Origin: Kineosporia sp. NBRC 101731
GTDB lineage: Bacteria; Actinomycetota; Actinomycetes; Actinomycetales; Kineosporiaceae
Length of the DNA: 64,000 nucleotides
NCBI RefSeq assembly: GCF_030269305.1
Contig: NZ_BSTC01000008.1
Location: 248,001 to 312,000, forward strand
Reading direction: 5' to 3'
The notes beneath the pieces are model-generated. The model searched no databases. It was not told the origin of the DNA and saw only the letters and a list, made by a program, of their open reading frames with translations. Within the stretch, counting starts at the first letter, position 1; each line of letters starts with the position of its first letter. Positions 55,868-64,000 of this stretch are shown one piece after another. Made by a program: the position numbers and the translations under genes.

Positions 55868-56236
55868 GTGCGCCGTACCGAGGGGAGACGCCTGGTCGTG
55901 CTCGCCGCCGTGATCGCGGTGCTGGCCGGCCTCCTGGCCATGCATGCCCTCTCCATGGGCGGCCACGGCGACCACCCGCAGACCGGCGTCACCACCCATC
56001 AGGAGCACGGCCGGACCCCGGCGCCTGATCACGATCAGCACGAGATGACGACCATGTGCCAAGCCGTGCTCAGCGGTGCGGCGGCGTTCGTCCTGCTGCT
56101 TCTGGGGCTGGGTCTTCTTCGCCGGCGGGTGTTCCGCGAAAGTCCTACGAACACCTGCGCGACCACCTCGTCCTTCATCGGACAGCACCGAAGACCACCC
56201 CCGTCCCTGACCGAACTCTGTATCAGCCGGACCTGA
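55868..56236 (+). CDS. DUF6153-like small membrane protein
   Basis: 122-aa protein with an N-terminal membrane segment (LVVLAAVIAVLAGLLAMHAL), a His-rich extracytoplasmic loop (GGHGDHPQTG..HQEHGRTPAPDHDQHEMTTM) and a second membrane segment (LSGAAAFVLLLLGLGLL). The His/Met-rich loop could bind copper. It sits 55 bp before the DUF305 gene, a recurrent pairing in actinobacteria. Confidence 0.7.
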   Translation: MRRTEGRRLVVLAAVIAVLAGLLAMHALSMGGHGDHPQTGVTTHQEHGRTPAPDHDQHEMTTMCQAVLSGAAAFVLLLLGLGLLRRRVFRESPTNTCATTSSFIGQHRRPPPSLTELCISRT

Positions 56237-56291
56237 GTCGCGTCTGCCCGCCGACGACTCGAACCGCTCTGATACGAAGGGTTTCCTCAGT

Positions 56292-56849
56292 ATGCGCACC
56301 AACAAGTTCATCGTTGCCCTGGCCGTTCTCGTGCTCACCGGATGTGCCGGTACGAGCACCTCGACCGCCGATCACACCCGCGCCGACGTGACGTTCGCGA
56401 CCGGCATGATTCCGCATCACGGCCAGGCTCTCACGATGGCCGACCTGGCCCTGGACAAGGCCGAGAGCCCGCAGGTCAGAAAACTGGCCGAAGAGATCAA
56501 GGCCGCCCAGGACCCCGAGATCGTGCAGATGTCAGGTCTTCTCAAGGGATGGAATCAGCCCGTCCCGACGGTCACGGGTCACGTCCACGACATGGTGGGA
56601 ATGAGTCACCAGGGTTCCGGCATGATGACCGCCGCCCAGATGATCGAACTGGAGAACGCGAAAGGCGCCACGTTCGACCGGGAGTGGACAGAAATGATGA
56701 TCCAGCACCACCAGGGCGCGGTGGCCATGTCCGAGACCGTGCTCGACGAGGGCAGTAGCCCCGCGATCGAGACCCTCGCCGGGGCGATCATCCAGGGCCA
56801 GACCGCCGAGATCGACGCCATGCAGGCTCTGCTGGAAAAGTCTCTGTAG
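56292..56849 (+). CDS. DUF305 lipoprotein
   Basis: 185-aa exported protein. Lipoprotein signal RTNKFIVALAVLVLTGCAG (Cys18 lipobox). Two DUF305 half-repeats, each with the family motif: FATGMIPHHGQALTMADLAL and MMIQHHQGAVAMSETVL. Met/His-rich stretches (HVHDMVGMSHQGSGMMTAAQM) suggest copper binding. Followed by a strong hairpin. Confidence 0.9.
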   Translation: MRTNKFIVALAVLVLTGCAGTSTSTADHTRADVTFATGMIPHHGQALTMADLALDKAESPQVRKLAEEIKAAQDPEIVQMSGLLKGWNQPVPTVTGHVHDMVGMSHQGSGMMTAAQMIELENAKGATFDREWTEMMIQHHQGAVAMSETVLDEGSSPAIETLAGAIIQGQTAEIDAMQALLEKSL

Positions 56850-56854
56850 GCGAA

Positions 56855-56889
56855 CGGACGCCCTCCCGCCCCGGGCGGGAGGGCGTCCG
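56855..56889. terminator. bidirectional terminator palindrome
   Basis: 17-bp arms CGGACGCCCTCCCGCCC and complement around a single base, between DUF305 and the convergent amidohydrolase gene. Confidence 0.9.
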
Positions 56890-56899
56890 CCAGCAGGCG

Positions 56900-58378
56900 T
56901 CAGAACTCTCGCCAGGTCCAGCGCCCGCCGAGAAGGGTTCCGGCGACGGGTAGTTCGCGTAGCTTTTCGGGGGACAGCGTGGTCGGGTCGTGATCGAGCA
57001 CGATCAGGTCGGCCGGCTCGCCCACGGCGACACGGGTGCGGGTGCTGGCGTCGAGGGCCACGGACACCGGGATGTTCTGCTCCGGGTGCCAGGGCTCGCG
57101 GCCGTCACGACTGCGGCCGGTGGCGGCGGAGATCGCCAGCCAGGGGTCGAGCGGAGCCACCGGTGCATCTGAGCCCAGGTGGAGCTGCGCGCCGGCGTCG
57201 AGCAGCGACCGGAATGCGAAAGCCCTTCCGGTGCGCCCCTCCCAGTGATGGTCGGCGACGTCGCGGTCGTCCATGGCGTGTTCCGGCTGCACGCTGGCGA
57301 CCAGGCCGAGCCGGCCGAACCTCTCGAAGTCGTCCGCGCCGACCAGCTGGGCGTGCTCGATGGTTCCGGGCACGCCGAGGCGCTCGAACTCGTCCAGCAC
57401 CTGCTGGTTGGCCTTGTCGCCGATGGCGTGGACGGCGGCCTTGATGCCGTTGCCGTAGGCGGTCTCCAGCAGATCGCGCAGTTCCGACGGGGAGACACTC
57501 TGCACCCCACAGGCGTGCGGGTGGGCCGGGTCGAGGCCGGGGTACGGGTCGTGGCACAGGGCGGTGCGGGTGTTCAGTGAGCCGTCCACGATCACCTTGA
57601 GGCGGCCGAACGAGATCAGGCCTTCGGGATCGAGCACGTCGCCCGTCCGCAGCCCGGCCGCCACCGCCGCCGCCAGACGGTCCGGCCAGACCGAGGCCTG
57701 CACGCGCAGCGCCGTGACCCCGGCCGCCACCCGGGCGGGCCACTGGGCCACGTTGTCGGCACTCTCGAAATCCACGACCCCGACGACGCCCCGGCGAGCA
57801 GCGGCGTCCGCGGCCTCCCGGTAGTGGGCCACGTCGGGAGCGCTCTCACCCACCAGTGCGTTGGCGTCGATCCACTCGGCCTCGCGCACCAGGCCGAACT
57901 CGTCGGGTGTGACCCCGAGCCGGGCCGCGGCCCGGGAGTTCACCCAGCCGCAGTGCAGATCACCGCTGACCAGGATGACCGCTCGGTCCGGGGCCACCGC
58001 GTCCAGCGCCGCCAGGCTCGGCGGGTGCGGCCACAGGCCGTCGCGGAACCCGTAGCCGACCAGCGCCGTGCCGTCGTCGGGGCGGGTCGCGAGGGCTTGT
58101 GCGACCACGGTCAGGGTGTGCTCGGCGCTCAGCGTGCCGGAGAGGTCCAGCCGCCGGCGGGCCTTCACCCACTGGGTGAAGTGCACGTGGGCGTCCCACA
58201 GGCCCGGTCCCAGCCACCGACCGTCGAGACGCACCTCCTCCAGGGGCTCGACGACGTCCTCCGGCAGGGGATCTCCCGCAGGCAGCACGGCGTGGATCTT
58301 CCCGCCGAGCAGCACCACGTCCGCGAGCCCGGTCGTCCCGGGCCGGCGGGCCTGGCGCAGAACCATTCCCTGGGTCAT
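56900..58378 (-). CDS. YtcJ-like amidohydrolase
   Basis: 492-aa metal-dependent hydrolase of the amidohydrolase superfamily. Metal motif WDAHVHFTQWVK near the N-terminus, the mid-barrel Lys region LKVIVDGSLNTRTA, AVHAIGDKANQQVLDEF, TIEHAQLV and the late HLGSDAPVAPLDPW Asp. Relatives act on N-substituted formamides or other amides. ATG 58378 has AAGGAGGA 3-4 nt upstream. It is divergent from the peptide-type ABC transporter, which may import its substrate. Confidence 0.9.
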   Translation of the reverse strand: MTQGMVLRQARRPGTTGLADVVLLGGKIHAVLPAGDPLPEDVVEPLEEVRLDGRWLGPGLWDAHVHFTQWVKARRRLDLSGTLSAEHTLTVVAQALATRPDDGTALVGYGFRDGLWPHPPSLAALDAVAPDRAVILVSGDLHCGWVNSRAAARLGVTPDEFGLVREAEWIDANALVGESAPDVAHYREAADAAARRGVVGVVDFESADNVAQWPARVAAGVTALRVQASVWPDRLAAAVAAGLRTGDVLDPEGLISFGRLKVIVDGSLNTRTALCHDPYPGLDPAHPHACGVQSVSPSELRDLLETAYGNGIKAAVHAIGDKANQQVLDEFERLGVPGTIEHAQLVGADDFERFGRLGLVASVQPEHAMDDRDVADHHWEGRTGRAFAFRSLLDAGAQLHLGSDAPVAPLDPWLAISAATGRSRDGREPWHPEQNIPVSVALDASTRTRVAVGEPADLIVLDHDPTTLSPEKLRELPVAGTLLGGRWTWREF

Positions 58379-58581
58379 CAGTCCTCCTTGATCCGGCGTG
58401 AAGTGGATCGCTGACGTAGCGTACGGCCCCCCTGGCCGAGGCGGTTGAAGGGGCCTCTGGGCAAGGCAACCCTGAGTGCAGTGAAAGTGCCTGTATGGCA
58501 GAAATTGCGCTCTGTGCCTACGCTTTGGTGGCGCACGGGTCTTCGCGACCTGCCGGGTGGGGCGGACGAAGGAGTCACCAT

Positions 58582-60141
58582 ATGCACCGTTCACTGCCAG
58601 TTCTTGCCGCGATCGCCGTGCTCCTGGCGGCCTGCGGCGGCCCGGCCTCGTCCGACAGTAGTTCCGGCACGGGAACTCTCACCGCCGTGATCGGCTACGG
58701 CAACAACCAGAGCTGGGACCCGACGCAGACCGCGTCGGCCTTCTCGATGGCGGCCTTCACCAACGTCTACGAGCCGCTCGTGGCCGGCGACCCGATCACC
58801 CGTGAGCCGGAGGCCGCGCTGGCCGCGGTACCGGACGAGGTGGACGGCACGACCATCACGTTCCAGCTGCGCGAAGGGGCGAAATGGTCGGACGGGAAAC
58901 CGGTGACGGCCGACGACGTGGTGTTCACCTACGACCGCATCCTCGATCCGCAGGAGAACGTGCAGCTGCGGGCCTTCTTCTCGGGCTGGCTGGACGAGGT
59001 GGTGGCCAAGGACGACTCGACGGTCGAGTTCCGGCTCAAGCGTCCCTTCCGGTACGCGCTGAACCGGGTCGAGACCGCGATGATCGTGCCGCAGCACGTC
59101 TTCGACGGGAAGTGGGAAGAGGCGGCGGCCGGTAAGACGCTCGGGTCGGGGCCGTACGAGATCAGTGAGCAGGCCGCGCTCGACCACACCACCTTCGTGA
59201 AGAACGACCAGTACAACGGTGATCATCCGGCGCAGTACGACTCGATGGTCTGGAAGTCGATCGTCGACGCCGCACCCCGCGTGGCGGCCGTGTCGGGGGC
59301 CCGGCCGCAGGCGCAGATCGCGGACAACATCCCGCCGGCCAACATCGATCAGCTGCGCAAGGACGGCCGCCAGGTCGAGGCGGTGCAGGGGCAGAACAAC
59401 GTCTTCCTGATGTTCAACACCCAGAAGAAGCCGTTCGACGACAAGCGGGTGCGGCAGGCGCTGCACTACGCGATCGACGCCGACAAGGTGGTCTCGGTCG
59501 CGTTGAAGGGGCAGGGGGTCGCGGCCACCTCGTACCTGAACCCCGAGCTGGAGGCCTACCAGAAGGCGTCCACCGACTACGCCTACGACCCGGCGAAGGC
59601 CCAGCAGTTGCTGAAGGAGGCCGGGGTCAGCAATCTGAGCATCACGCTGGGCTCGACCAACACCTCGCTGGTGGCCGACACGATCAACGTGATCAAGGAG
59701 GGCTGGGACGCGGTCGGGGTGAAGACCACGCTGAACGCCCAGGACACCAAGGCCCTGTTCTCGAAGCTCGACGGCGGCGAGGACTACCAGGTGGTGGCGG
59801 CCTCGGGTAACCCGCAGCAGTTCGGCAACGACCCCGACCTGATCGAGCGCTTCTACTACAGCCCGGCCTCGCTCTGGTCGTCCACCTACGCGCGGTTCCA
59901 GGGGCCTGACGCCGACGCGCTGTACGACCAGATGGACAAGGCGGCGTACGCGGAGGACGACGCGACGGCGAAGAGCGAGAACAAGAAGGTGCTCGACACC
60001 ATCGCCGACGAGGCCGTGCTCTACCCGGTGGTGTTCACCCGGCTGGTCACGGCCTGGGTGCCCGACCGACTGGGAGATGTTCAGGCCCAGGGCTATCCGG
60101 GCATCAACGTGCTGCGGGCCCAGCGGATCGACGCGCCATGA
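58582..60141 (+). CDS. peptide/nickel-type ABC transporter substrate-binding lipoprotein
   Basis: 519-aa SBP family 5 protein. Lipobox LLAACGG after MHRSLPVLAAIAVLLAA. Family landmarks: FQLREGAKWSDGKPVTADDVVFTYDRI, GSGPYEISE, NVFLMFNTQKKPFDDKRVRQALHYAIDADKV. It binds small peptides, opines or similar solutes outside the membrane. ATG 58582 has GAAGGAG upstream. First gene of a four-gene operon with ATGA/GTGA overlaps. Confidence 0.93.
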   Translation: MHRSLPVLAAIAVLLAACGGPASSDSSSGTGTLTAVIGYGNNQSWDPTQTASAFSMAAFTNVYEPLVAGDPITREPEAALAAVPDEVDGTTITFQLREGAKWSDGKPVTADDVVFTYDRILDPQENVQLRAFFSGWLDEVVAKDDSTVEFRLKRPFRYALNRVETAMIVPQHVFDGKWEEAAAGKTLGSGPYEISEQAALDHTTFVKNDQYNGDHPAQYDSMVWKSIVDAAPRVAAVSGARPQAQIADNIPPANIDQLRKDGRQVEAVQGQNNVFLMFNTQKKPFDDKRVRQALHYAIDADKVVSVALKGQGVAATSYLNPELEAYQKASTDYAYDPAKAQQLLKEAGVSNLSITLGSTNTSLVADTINVIKEGWDAVGVKTTLNAQDTKALFSKLDGGEDYQVVAASGNPQQFGNDPDLIERFYYSPASLWSSTYARFQGPDADALYDQMDKAAYAEDDATAKSENKKVLDTIADEAVLYPVVFTRLVTAWVPDRLGDVQAQGYPGINVLRAQRIDAP

Positions 60142-61097
60142 CGGTGGTGGCGCGGATGCTGGCCCGGCGTCTGCTGCTGTTCGTACCGCTGGTGCTCGGG
60201 GTGATCCTGTTCGTCTTCGTGGTGATGCGGTTCGCGCCGACTGACCCGGCGCTGGCCGCGTTCGACGGGGGCAACGCGACGGCCGAGCAGCTGGAGGCGT
60301 TCCGGGAGGCGAACGGGCTGAACGACCCGCTGCCGGTGAGGTACGTGCACTTCGTGATCGACCTGCTGCACGGCGATTTCGGTACCTCACTGATCACCCG
60401 TCAGCCGGTGCTCGACACGATCCGCACCGCACTGCCCCTGACTGTGCAGCTGACGGCGCTGGGCATCGTGATCGCGCTGAGCGTGGCCACGCTGCTGGGG
60501 GTCACGGCGGCGGTGTTCCGCGACCGCTGGCCCGACCAGCTGATCCGCCTGGTCAGCCTGATCGGGGTGGCCGCCCCACCGTTCTGGGTGGCGTTGCTGC
60601 TGATCCAGTGGCTGGCGGTGGGCCGGGGCATCTTCCCGACCGGGGGTTATGTGAACCTGGCGGAGGGGATCGGGCCCTGGCTCAATGCCCTCGCCCTGCC
60701 CGCGGTCTCGCTGGCGCTGCCGGTGGCGGCCCAGATGACGCGGATCATCCGCACCTCGGTGGTGGAGGAGCTGGACAAGGACTACGTACGCACGGCCCGG
60801 GGGCTGGGTCTGCCGCCGCTGGTGGTGGTCGGGCGCAACGTGCTGCGCAACGCCCTGGTGAATCCGCTGACCGTGCTCGGCCTGCGGATCGGGTACATGC
60901 TCGGCGGGGCGGTCGTGATCGAGACGATGTTCGCGTTGCCGGGCATGGGGCAGAACATGATCCAGGCCGTCGGCGACGGTGACACGGCCAAGGTGCAGGG
61001 CTTCGTGCTCACCATCGCGGTCGGGTTCCTCGTGGTGAACCTCGTGGTCGACGTGCTCTACCTGATGGCCAACCCCCGATTGAGGACGAACTCGTGA
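60138..61097 (+). CDS. ABC transporter permease (DppB type)
   Basis: 319-aa inner-membrane permease with six helices. N-terminal MLARRLLLFVPLVLGVILFVFVVMRFAPTDPA is the typical DppB start. The EAA loop is VRTARGLGLPPLVVVGRNVLRNALVNPLTVLGL. It overlaps the SBP stop by ATGA. Confidence 0.94.
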   Translation: MTVVARMLARRLLLFVPLVLGVILFVFVVMRFAPTDPALAAFDGGNATAEQLEAFREANGLNDPLPVRYVHFVIDLLHGDFGTSLITRQPVLDTIRTALPLTVQLTALGIVIALSVATLLGVTAAVFRDRWPDQLIRLVSLIGVAAPPFWVALLLIQWLAVGRGIFPTGGYVNLAEGIGPWLNALALPAVSLALPVAAQMTRIIRTSVVEELDKDYVRTARGLGLPPLVVVGRNVLRNALVNPLTVLGLRIGYMLGGAVVIETMFALPGMGQNMIQAVGDGDTAKVQGFVLTIAVGFLVVNLVVDVLYLMANPRLRTNS

Positions 61098-63025
61098 GGC
61101 TCCGTGCGGGGCTGGCGGTTCTCGAGCGGCCCGGGATCCGTTTCCGTCGACTCGGCTGGGCGTCCGGACTGGCTCTCCTGGTGCTCCTGCTCCTGGTGAT
61201 GCTGGCCCTGCTCGCTCCGGTGATCGCGCCGTACAGCCCGAACGCGATCAGCGCGGACACCGGCGGGCCCTCGGGCGCCCACTGGTTCGGGGTGGACGAC
61301 AGCGGTCGCGACGTGTTCACCCGCCTGCTCTACGGCACCCGCTGGTCGCTGGCCATCGGGCTGCTCGCCACCCTCTTCGCGCTGGTCTGCGGGGCCGTTC
61401 TGGGTGCCTTCACGGCTACGGCCGGCCAGGCGGTGGACGAGCTGGTGATGCGGGTGCTCGACGTGGTCATGGCGTTCCCGGGCATCGCGCTGGCGGCCGT
61501 GCTGGTCGCGGTGTTCGGCCGGGACATCCCGGTGCTGATCCTGGCCATCGGCTTCCTCTACGTGCCCCAGGTGACGCGGGTGGTGCGGGCGAACGTACTG
61601 GCCCAGTACGCCGAGGACTACGTCGCGGCGGAGAGGACGATCGGGGCGCGACGGTTCTACACCCTGACCCGGCACGTGGCGGTGAACTGTGCGGCGCCGG
61701 TGCTGGTGTTCTGCACGATCCTGGTGGCCGACGCGATCGTGTTCGAGAGCTCACTGTCGTTCATCGGTGCGGGTATTCAGCCGCCTGACCCGTCGTGGGG
61801 CTCGGTGCTGGCCGACGGGAAAGACCTGGTGCTGATCGGTGGCTGGTGGGCCACACTCTTCCCGGGCCTGCTCATCCTGGTCACCGTGCTGGCACTGAAC
61901 CTGCTGGCCGAGGGGGTCTCCGACGCCTGGGCCGCTCCTGCGGCGCGGCCGCAGGCGCAGCAGGCCGTGGCGGCCGATGTCGCCCGGGCCGCCGCGCAGA
62001 ACGTTGCGCCGGTGCTGCCCGACGATCAATTGAGGACGGTGGGGGCACGTCTGCGCGGACGTCACCGGGATCTCTCGGCGGCCGAGGTGGTGCTCGACGT
62101 GCGGGGGCTCTCCGTCACCTTCCCGGCGCGACACCGGGGAACCTCAGTGGTGCAAGACATCTCGTTCAGCGTGCGGGCGGGGGAGGTGCTCGGGCTGATC
62201 GGTGAGTCGGGGTGCGGCAAGTCCCTGACGGCGCTGTCGGTGATGGGTCTGCAGCCGCCGGGCGCGGTTGTCTCCGGGGCGATCGATTTCGGGGGTCACG
62301 ATCTGCTGGGACTGCCCGCCCGGGAGCGGCGCCGGCTGATGGGCCGCGAGATCGCCATGGTCTATCAGGACGCGCTCAGCTCGCTGAATCCCGCGATGAC
62401 CGTGAGGAGCCAGCTCAAGCAGGTGGTGCGGCGGGGCGGTCACCGCACCCCGGCGCAGCTGCTGGAGCTGGTCGGCCTGGAGCCGGAGCGCACCCTGCGG
62501 GCCTATCCGCACGAGCTCTCCGGCGGTCAGCGGCAGCGGGTGCTCATTGCCCTGGCGCTGTCGCGTGAGCCTCAGTTGATCATTGCCGACGAGCCCACGA
62601 CGGCTCTCGACGTCACCGTGCAGGCCCAGGTGATGGAGCTGCTGCTGCGTCTGCAGTCCGAGCTGGGTTTCGCTCTGGTGCTGGTGTCGCACGACCTGGC
62701 GCTGGTGGCCGATCACACGGACCGGGTGGTGGTGATGTACGCCGGGCAGGTGGCCGAAACAGCGCTGACGGCAGACCTGATCGCCCGATCGCAGCATCAC
62801 TACACCCGTGGGCTGCTGGCCTCGGTGGTGTCCATCGAGCAGCAGGAGCAGGTGCTGGCCCAGATCAAGGGGGTGGTGCCGTCACCGGCGGACTTCCCCG
62901 GCGGCTGCCGGTTCGCCGATCGCTGCCCCGCGGCCCAGGAGAACTGTTCGGTGGAACGGCCCTTCTTGCGCGGCGACGACGAGCACCTGGTGGCGTGTCA
63001 CTACCCGGTCGAGGTGACCAGATGA
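61094..63025 (+). CDS. fused DppC permease-DppD ATPase
   Basis: 643-aa fusion of two usually separate subunits. Residues 1-~285 are a DppC-type permease (HWFGVDDSGRDVFTRLLYGTRWSLAIG; EAA loop AAERTIGARRFYTLTRHVAVNCAAPVLV). An Ala/Gln-rich linker (~285-330) leads to a DppD-type ATPase: Walker A GESGCGKSLTAL, Q-loop VYQDALSSLNPAM, signature LSGGQRQRVLIA, Walker B LIIADEPTTALDVTV, H-loop VSHDL. It ends in the oligopeptide C-terminal Cys motif (GGCRFADRCPAAQENC). GTGA overlap with the DppB gene. Confidence 0.93.
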   Translation: MRLRAGLAVLERPGIRFRRLGWASGLALLVLLLLVMLALLAPVIAPYSPNAISADTGGPSGAHWFGVDDSGRDVFTRLLYGTRWSLAIGLLATLFALVCGAVLGAFTATAGQAVDELVMRVLDVVMAFPGIALAAVLVAVFGRDIPVLILAIGFLYVPQVTRVVRANVLAQYAEDYVAAERTIGARRFYTLTRHVAVNCAAPVLVFCTILVADAIVFESSLSFIGAGIQPPDPSWGSVLADGKDLVLIGGWWATLFPGLLILVTVLALNLLAEGVSDAWAAPAARPQAQQAVAADVARAAAQNVAPVLPDDQLRTVGARLRGRHRDLSAAEVVLDVRGLSVTFPARHRGTSVVQDISFSVRAGEVLGLIGESGCGKSLTALSVMGLQPPGAVVSGAIDFGGHDLLGLPARERRRLMGREIAMVYQDALSSLNPAMTVRSQLKQVVRRGGHRTPAQLLELVGLEPERTLRAYPHELSGGQRQRVLIALALSREPQLIIADEPTTALDVTVQAQVMELLLRLQSELGFALVLVSHDLALVADHTDRVVVMYAGQVAETALTADLIARSQHHYTRGLLASVVSIEQQEQVLAQIKGVVPSPADFPGGCRFADRCPAAQENCSVERPFLRGDDEHLVACHYPVEVTR

Positions 63026-64000
63026 CCGACTTGATGCAGCTGCGCGACGTGTCCGTCGTCCATAAGATCCGCGGTTCAGGTCTTTTCGGAAGCGCGGCGG
63101 TACACGCCCTGACCGGGGCGACCCTGACGGTCCGGGCCGGGGAGACCGTCGGCGTGGTGGGGGAATCCGGTTGCGGCAAGACCACTCTGGCCCGGGTGCT
63201 GGTCGGTCTGCAGCGGCCGAGCTCGGGCGACGTGAGTTTTCGCGGGCAGTCGCTGTGGTCGATGTCGGCCCGGGAGCGGCGCCTGACATTCGGCGCCCAC
63301 ATCGGCACGGTGTTCCAGGATCCCTCCACCGCGCTGAACCGGCGCCTGTCGGTACAGCGCATCATTGCCGACCCGCTCGTGGTGCATCAGCGAGGTTCTC
63401 GCGCCTCGCGGGCCGAACGGGTGCGGGAGCTGATGAATCTTGTCGGGCTGCCGACGGCCGTGGCCGATGCCCTGCCCTCCCAGCTCTCGGGTGGTCAGCG
63501 GCAGCGCGTGGCGATCGCCCGGGCCCTGGCGCTGGAACCAGCGCTGCTGGTGGCCGACGAACCCACCTCGGCGCTGGACGTGTCGGTGCGGGCGCAGATC
63601 CTCAACCTGCTCGACGTGCTGCAACGAGAACTGGGCCTGGCCATGGTGTTCGTGTCACACGACATCCAGACCGTGCGCCGGATGTCCGACCGCATCGTGA
63701 CCATGTACCTCGGCCGGATCGCGGAGGAGGCACCGGCGACGGGCGTGTCCCGGCACCCCTACACGCACGCCCTGTTCGCCGCGACTCCGCGACTGCTCAC
63801 GGCCGCCGAGCCGATCCCGCTGCGCGGCCGCGTGCCGTCGGCGACGAATCCCCCGTCCGGATGCAACTTTCGCACCCGTTGTTGGCGGGCCACGCCGGAG
63901 TGCGGCGAGGCCCTGCCCCCGTTGACGGTGGAGGAGTCGGGCGTCAGCTACCGCTGCCTGCACCCGATGGTGGACGAAGGTCAGCGGGGACACTTTGCAT
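63022..64000 (+). CDS. ABC transporter ATP-binding protein (DppF type), 3' end outside the window
   Basis: At least 326 residues, running off the right edge. Walker A GESGCGKTTLARVL, Q-loop TVFQDPSTALNRRL, signature LSGGQRQRVAIARAL, Walker B LLVADEPTSALDVSV, H-loop VSHDI, and C-terminal oligo/dipeptide motif GCNFRTRCWRATPEC. ATGA overlap with the fusion gene. Second ATPase of the transporter. Confidence 0.93.
   Translation, partial: MTDLMQLRDVSVVHKIRGSGLFGSAAVHALTGATLTVRAGETVGVVGESGCGKTTLARVLVGLQRPSSGDVSFRGQSLWSMSARERRLTFGAHIGTVFQDPSTALNRRLSVQRIIADPLVVHQRGSRASRAERVRELMNLVGLPTAVADALPSQLSGGQRQRVAIARALALEPALLVADEPTSALDVSVRAQILNLLDVLQRELGLAMVFVSHDIQTVRRMSDRIVTMYLGRIAEEAPATGVSRHPYTHALFAATPRLLTAAEPIPLRGRVPSATNPPSGCNFRTRCWRATPECGEALPPLTVEESGVSYRCLHPMVDEGQRGHFA

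Noticed and set aside
63990-64000. Possible fourth copy of repeat family A at the right edge (TTTGCAT)
   Set aside because: Only seven bases match and the window ends; cannot be judged.

Overview
The window is about 70% GC, uses many GTG/TTG starts, and carries actinobacterial families: RecBCD, MmyB-type XRE regulators, GPP34, DUF6153/DUF305, and permeases and kinases with ATGA/GTGA gene overlaps. It reads as chromosomal DNA of a free-living, soil-type actinomycete. A Kineosporia-like organism would fit, but the sequence alone does not settle the genus. There is no integrase, transposase or CRISPR array.

Layout. 0.1-5.2 kb: a small hypothetical gene, then two sensor kinases and a LuxR-type response regulator. 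The two kinases are degenerate in complementary ways. 5.2-12.9 kb: an SRPBCC protein, a giant FAD/Fe-S D-2-hydroxyacid dehydrogenase, a CaCA cation exchanger behind a yybP-ykoY manganese riboswitch, an M50 protease, a 3-hydroxybutyryl-CoA dehydrogenase and a small Cys-containing protein. 13-21.7 kb: a recC-recB-recD operon on the minus strand. 21.8-24.8 kb: an M15 peptidase and acetoacetate-CoA ligase. 24.9-31.8 kb: a tightly coupled seven-gene ebo-type operon in which a myo-inositol-1-phosphate synthase stands where the usual EboD sugar-phosphate cyclase would be expected. 31.9-39.6 kb: a phytase/esterase-like secreted protein, two SDR/regulator pairs, a secreted duplicated-domain protein and an unknown protein.

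39.7-45.5 kb: a secreted PL9 pectate lyase facing the Entner-Doudoroff genes eda and edd, with a divergent ROK regulator; together these suggest pectin or sugar-acid use. 45.5-46.3 kb: a scrap heap of gene fragments. 46.3-50.7 kb: an XRE regulator, a PEBP protein, GPP34 with a small coupled upstream ORF, a secreted HNH nuclease, a DUF1877-like protein and tRNA-Arg(CCT).

50.95-55.8 kb is the most striking part. Two tandem structured RNAs have tRNA-like arms (one with the tRNA halves in circularly permuted order) on long terminal stems, as expected of bacterial Y RNAs of the YrlA type. They lie about 3 kb upstream of a TROVE/Ro60 gene, with a stand-alone A-PCP-TE synthetase between. 55.8-64 kb: DUF6153 and DUF305 proteins, an amidohydrolase, and a peptide/opine-type ABC transporter operon with a permease-ATPase fusion that runs off the window end.

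Intergenic regions hold two families of dispersed palindromic elements (three copies of one, two of the other) and many perfect hairpins between convergent genes that look like bidirectional terminators.
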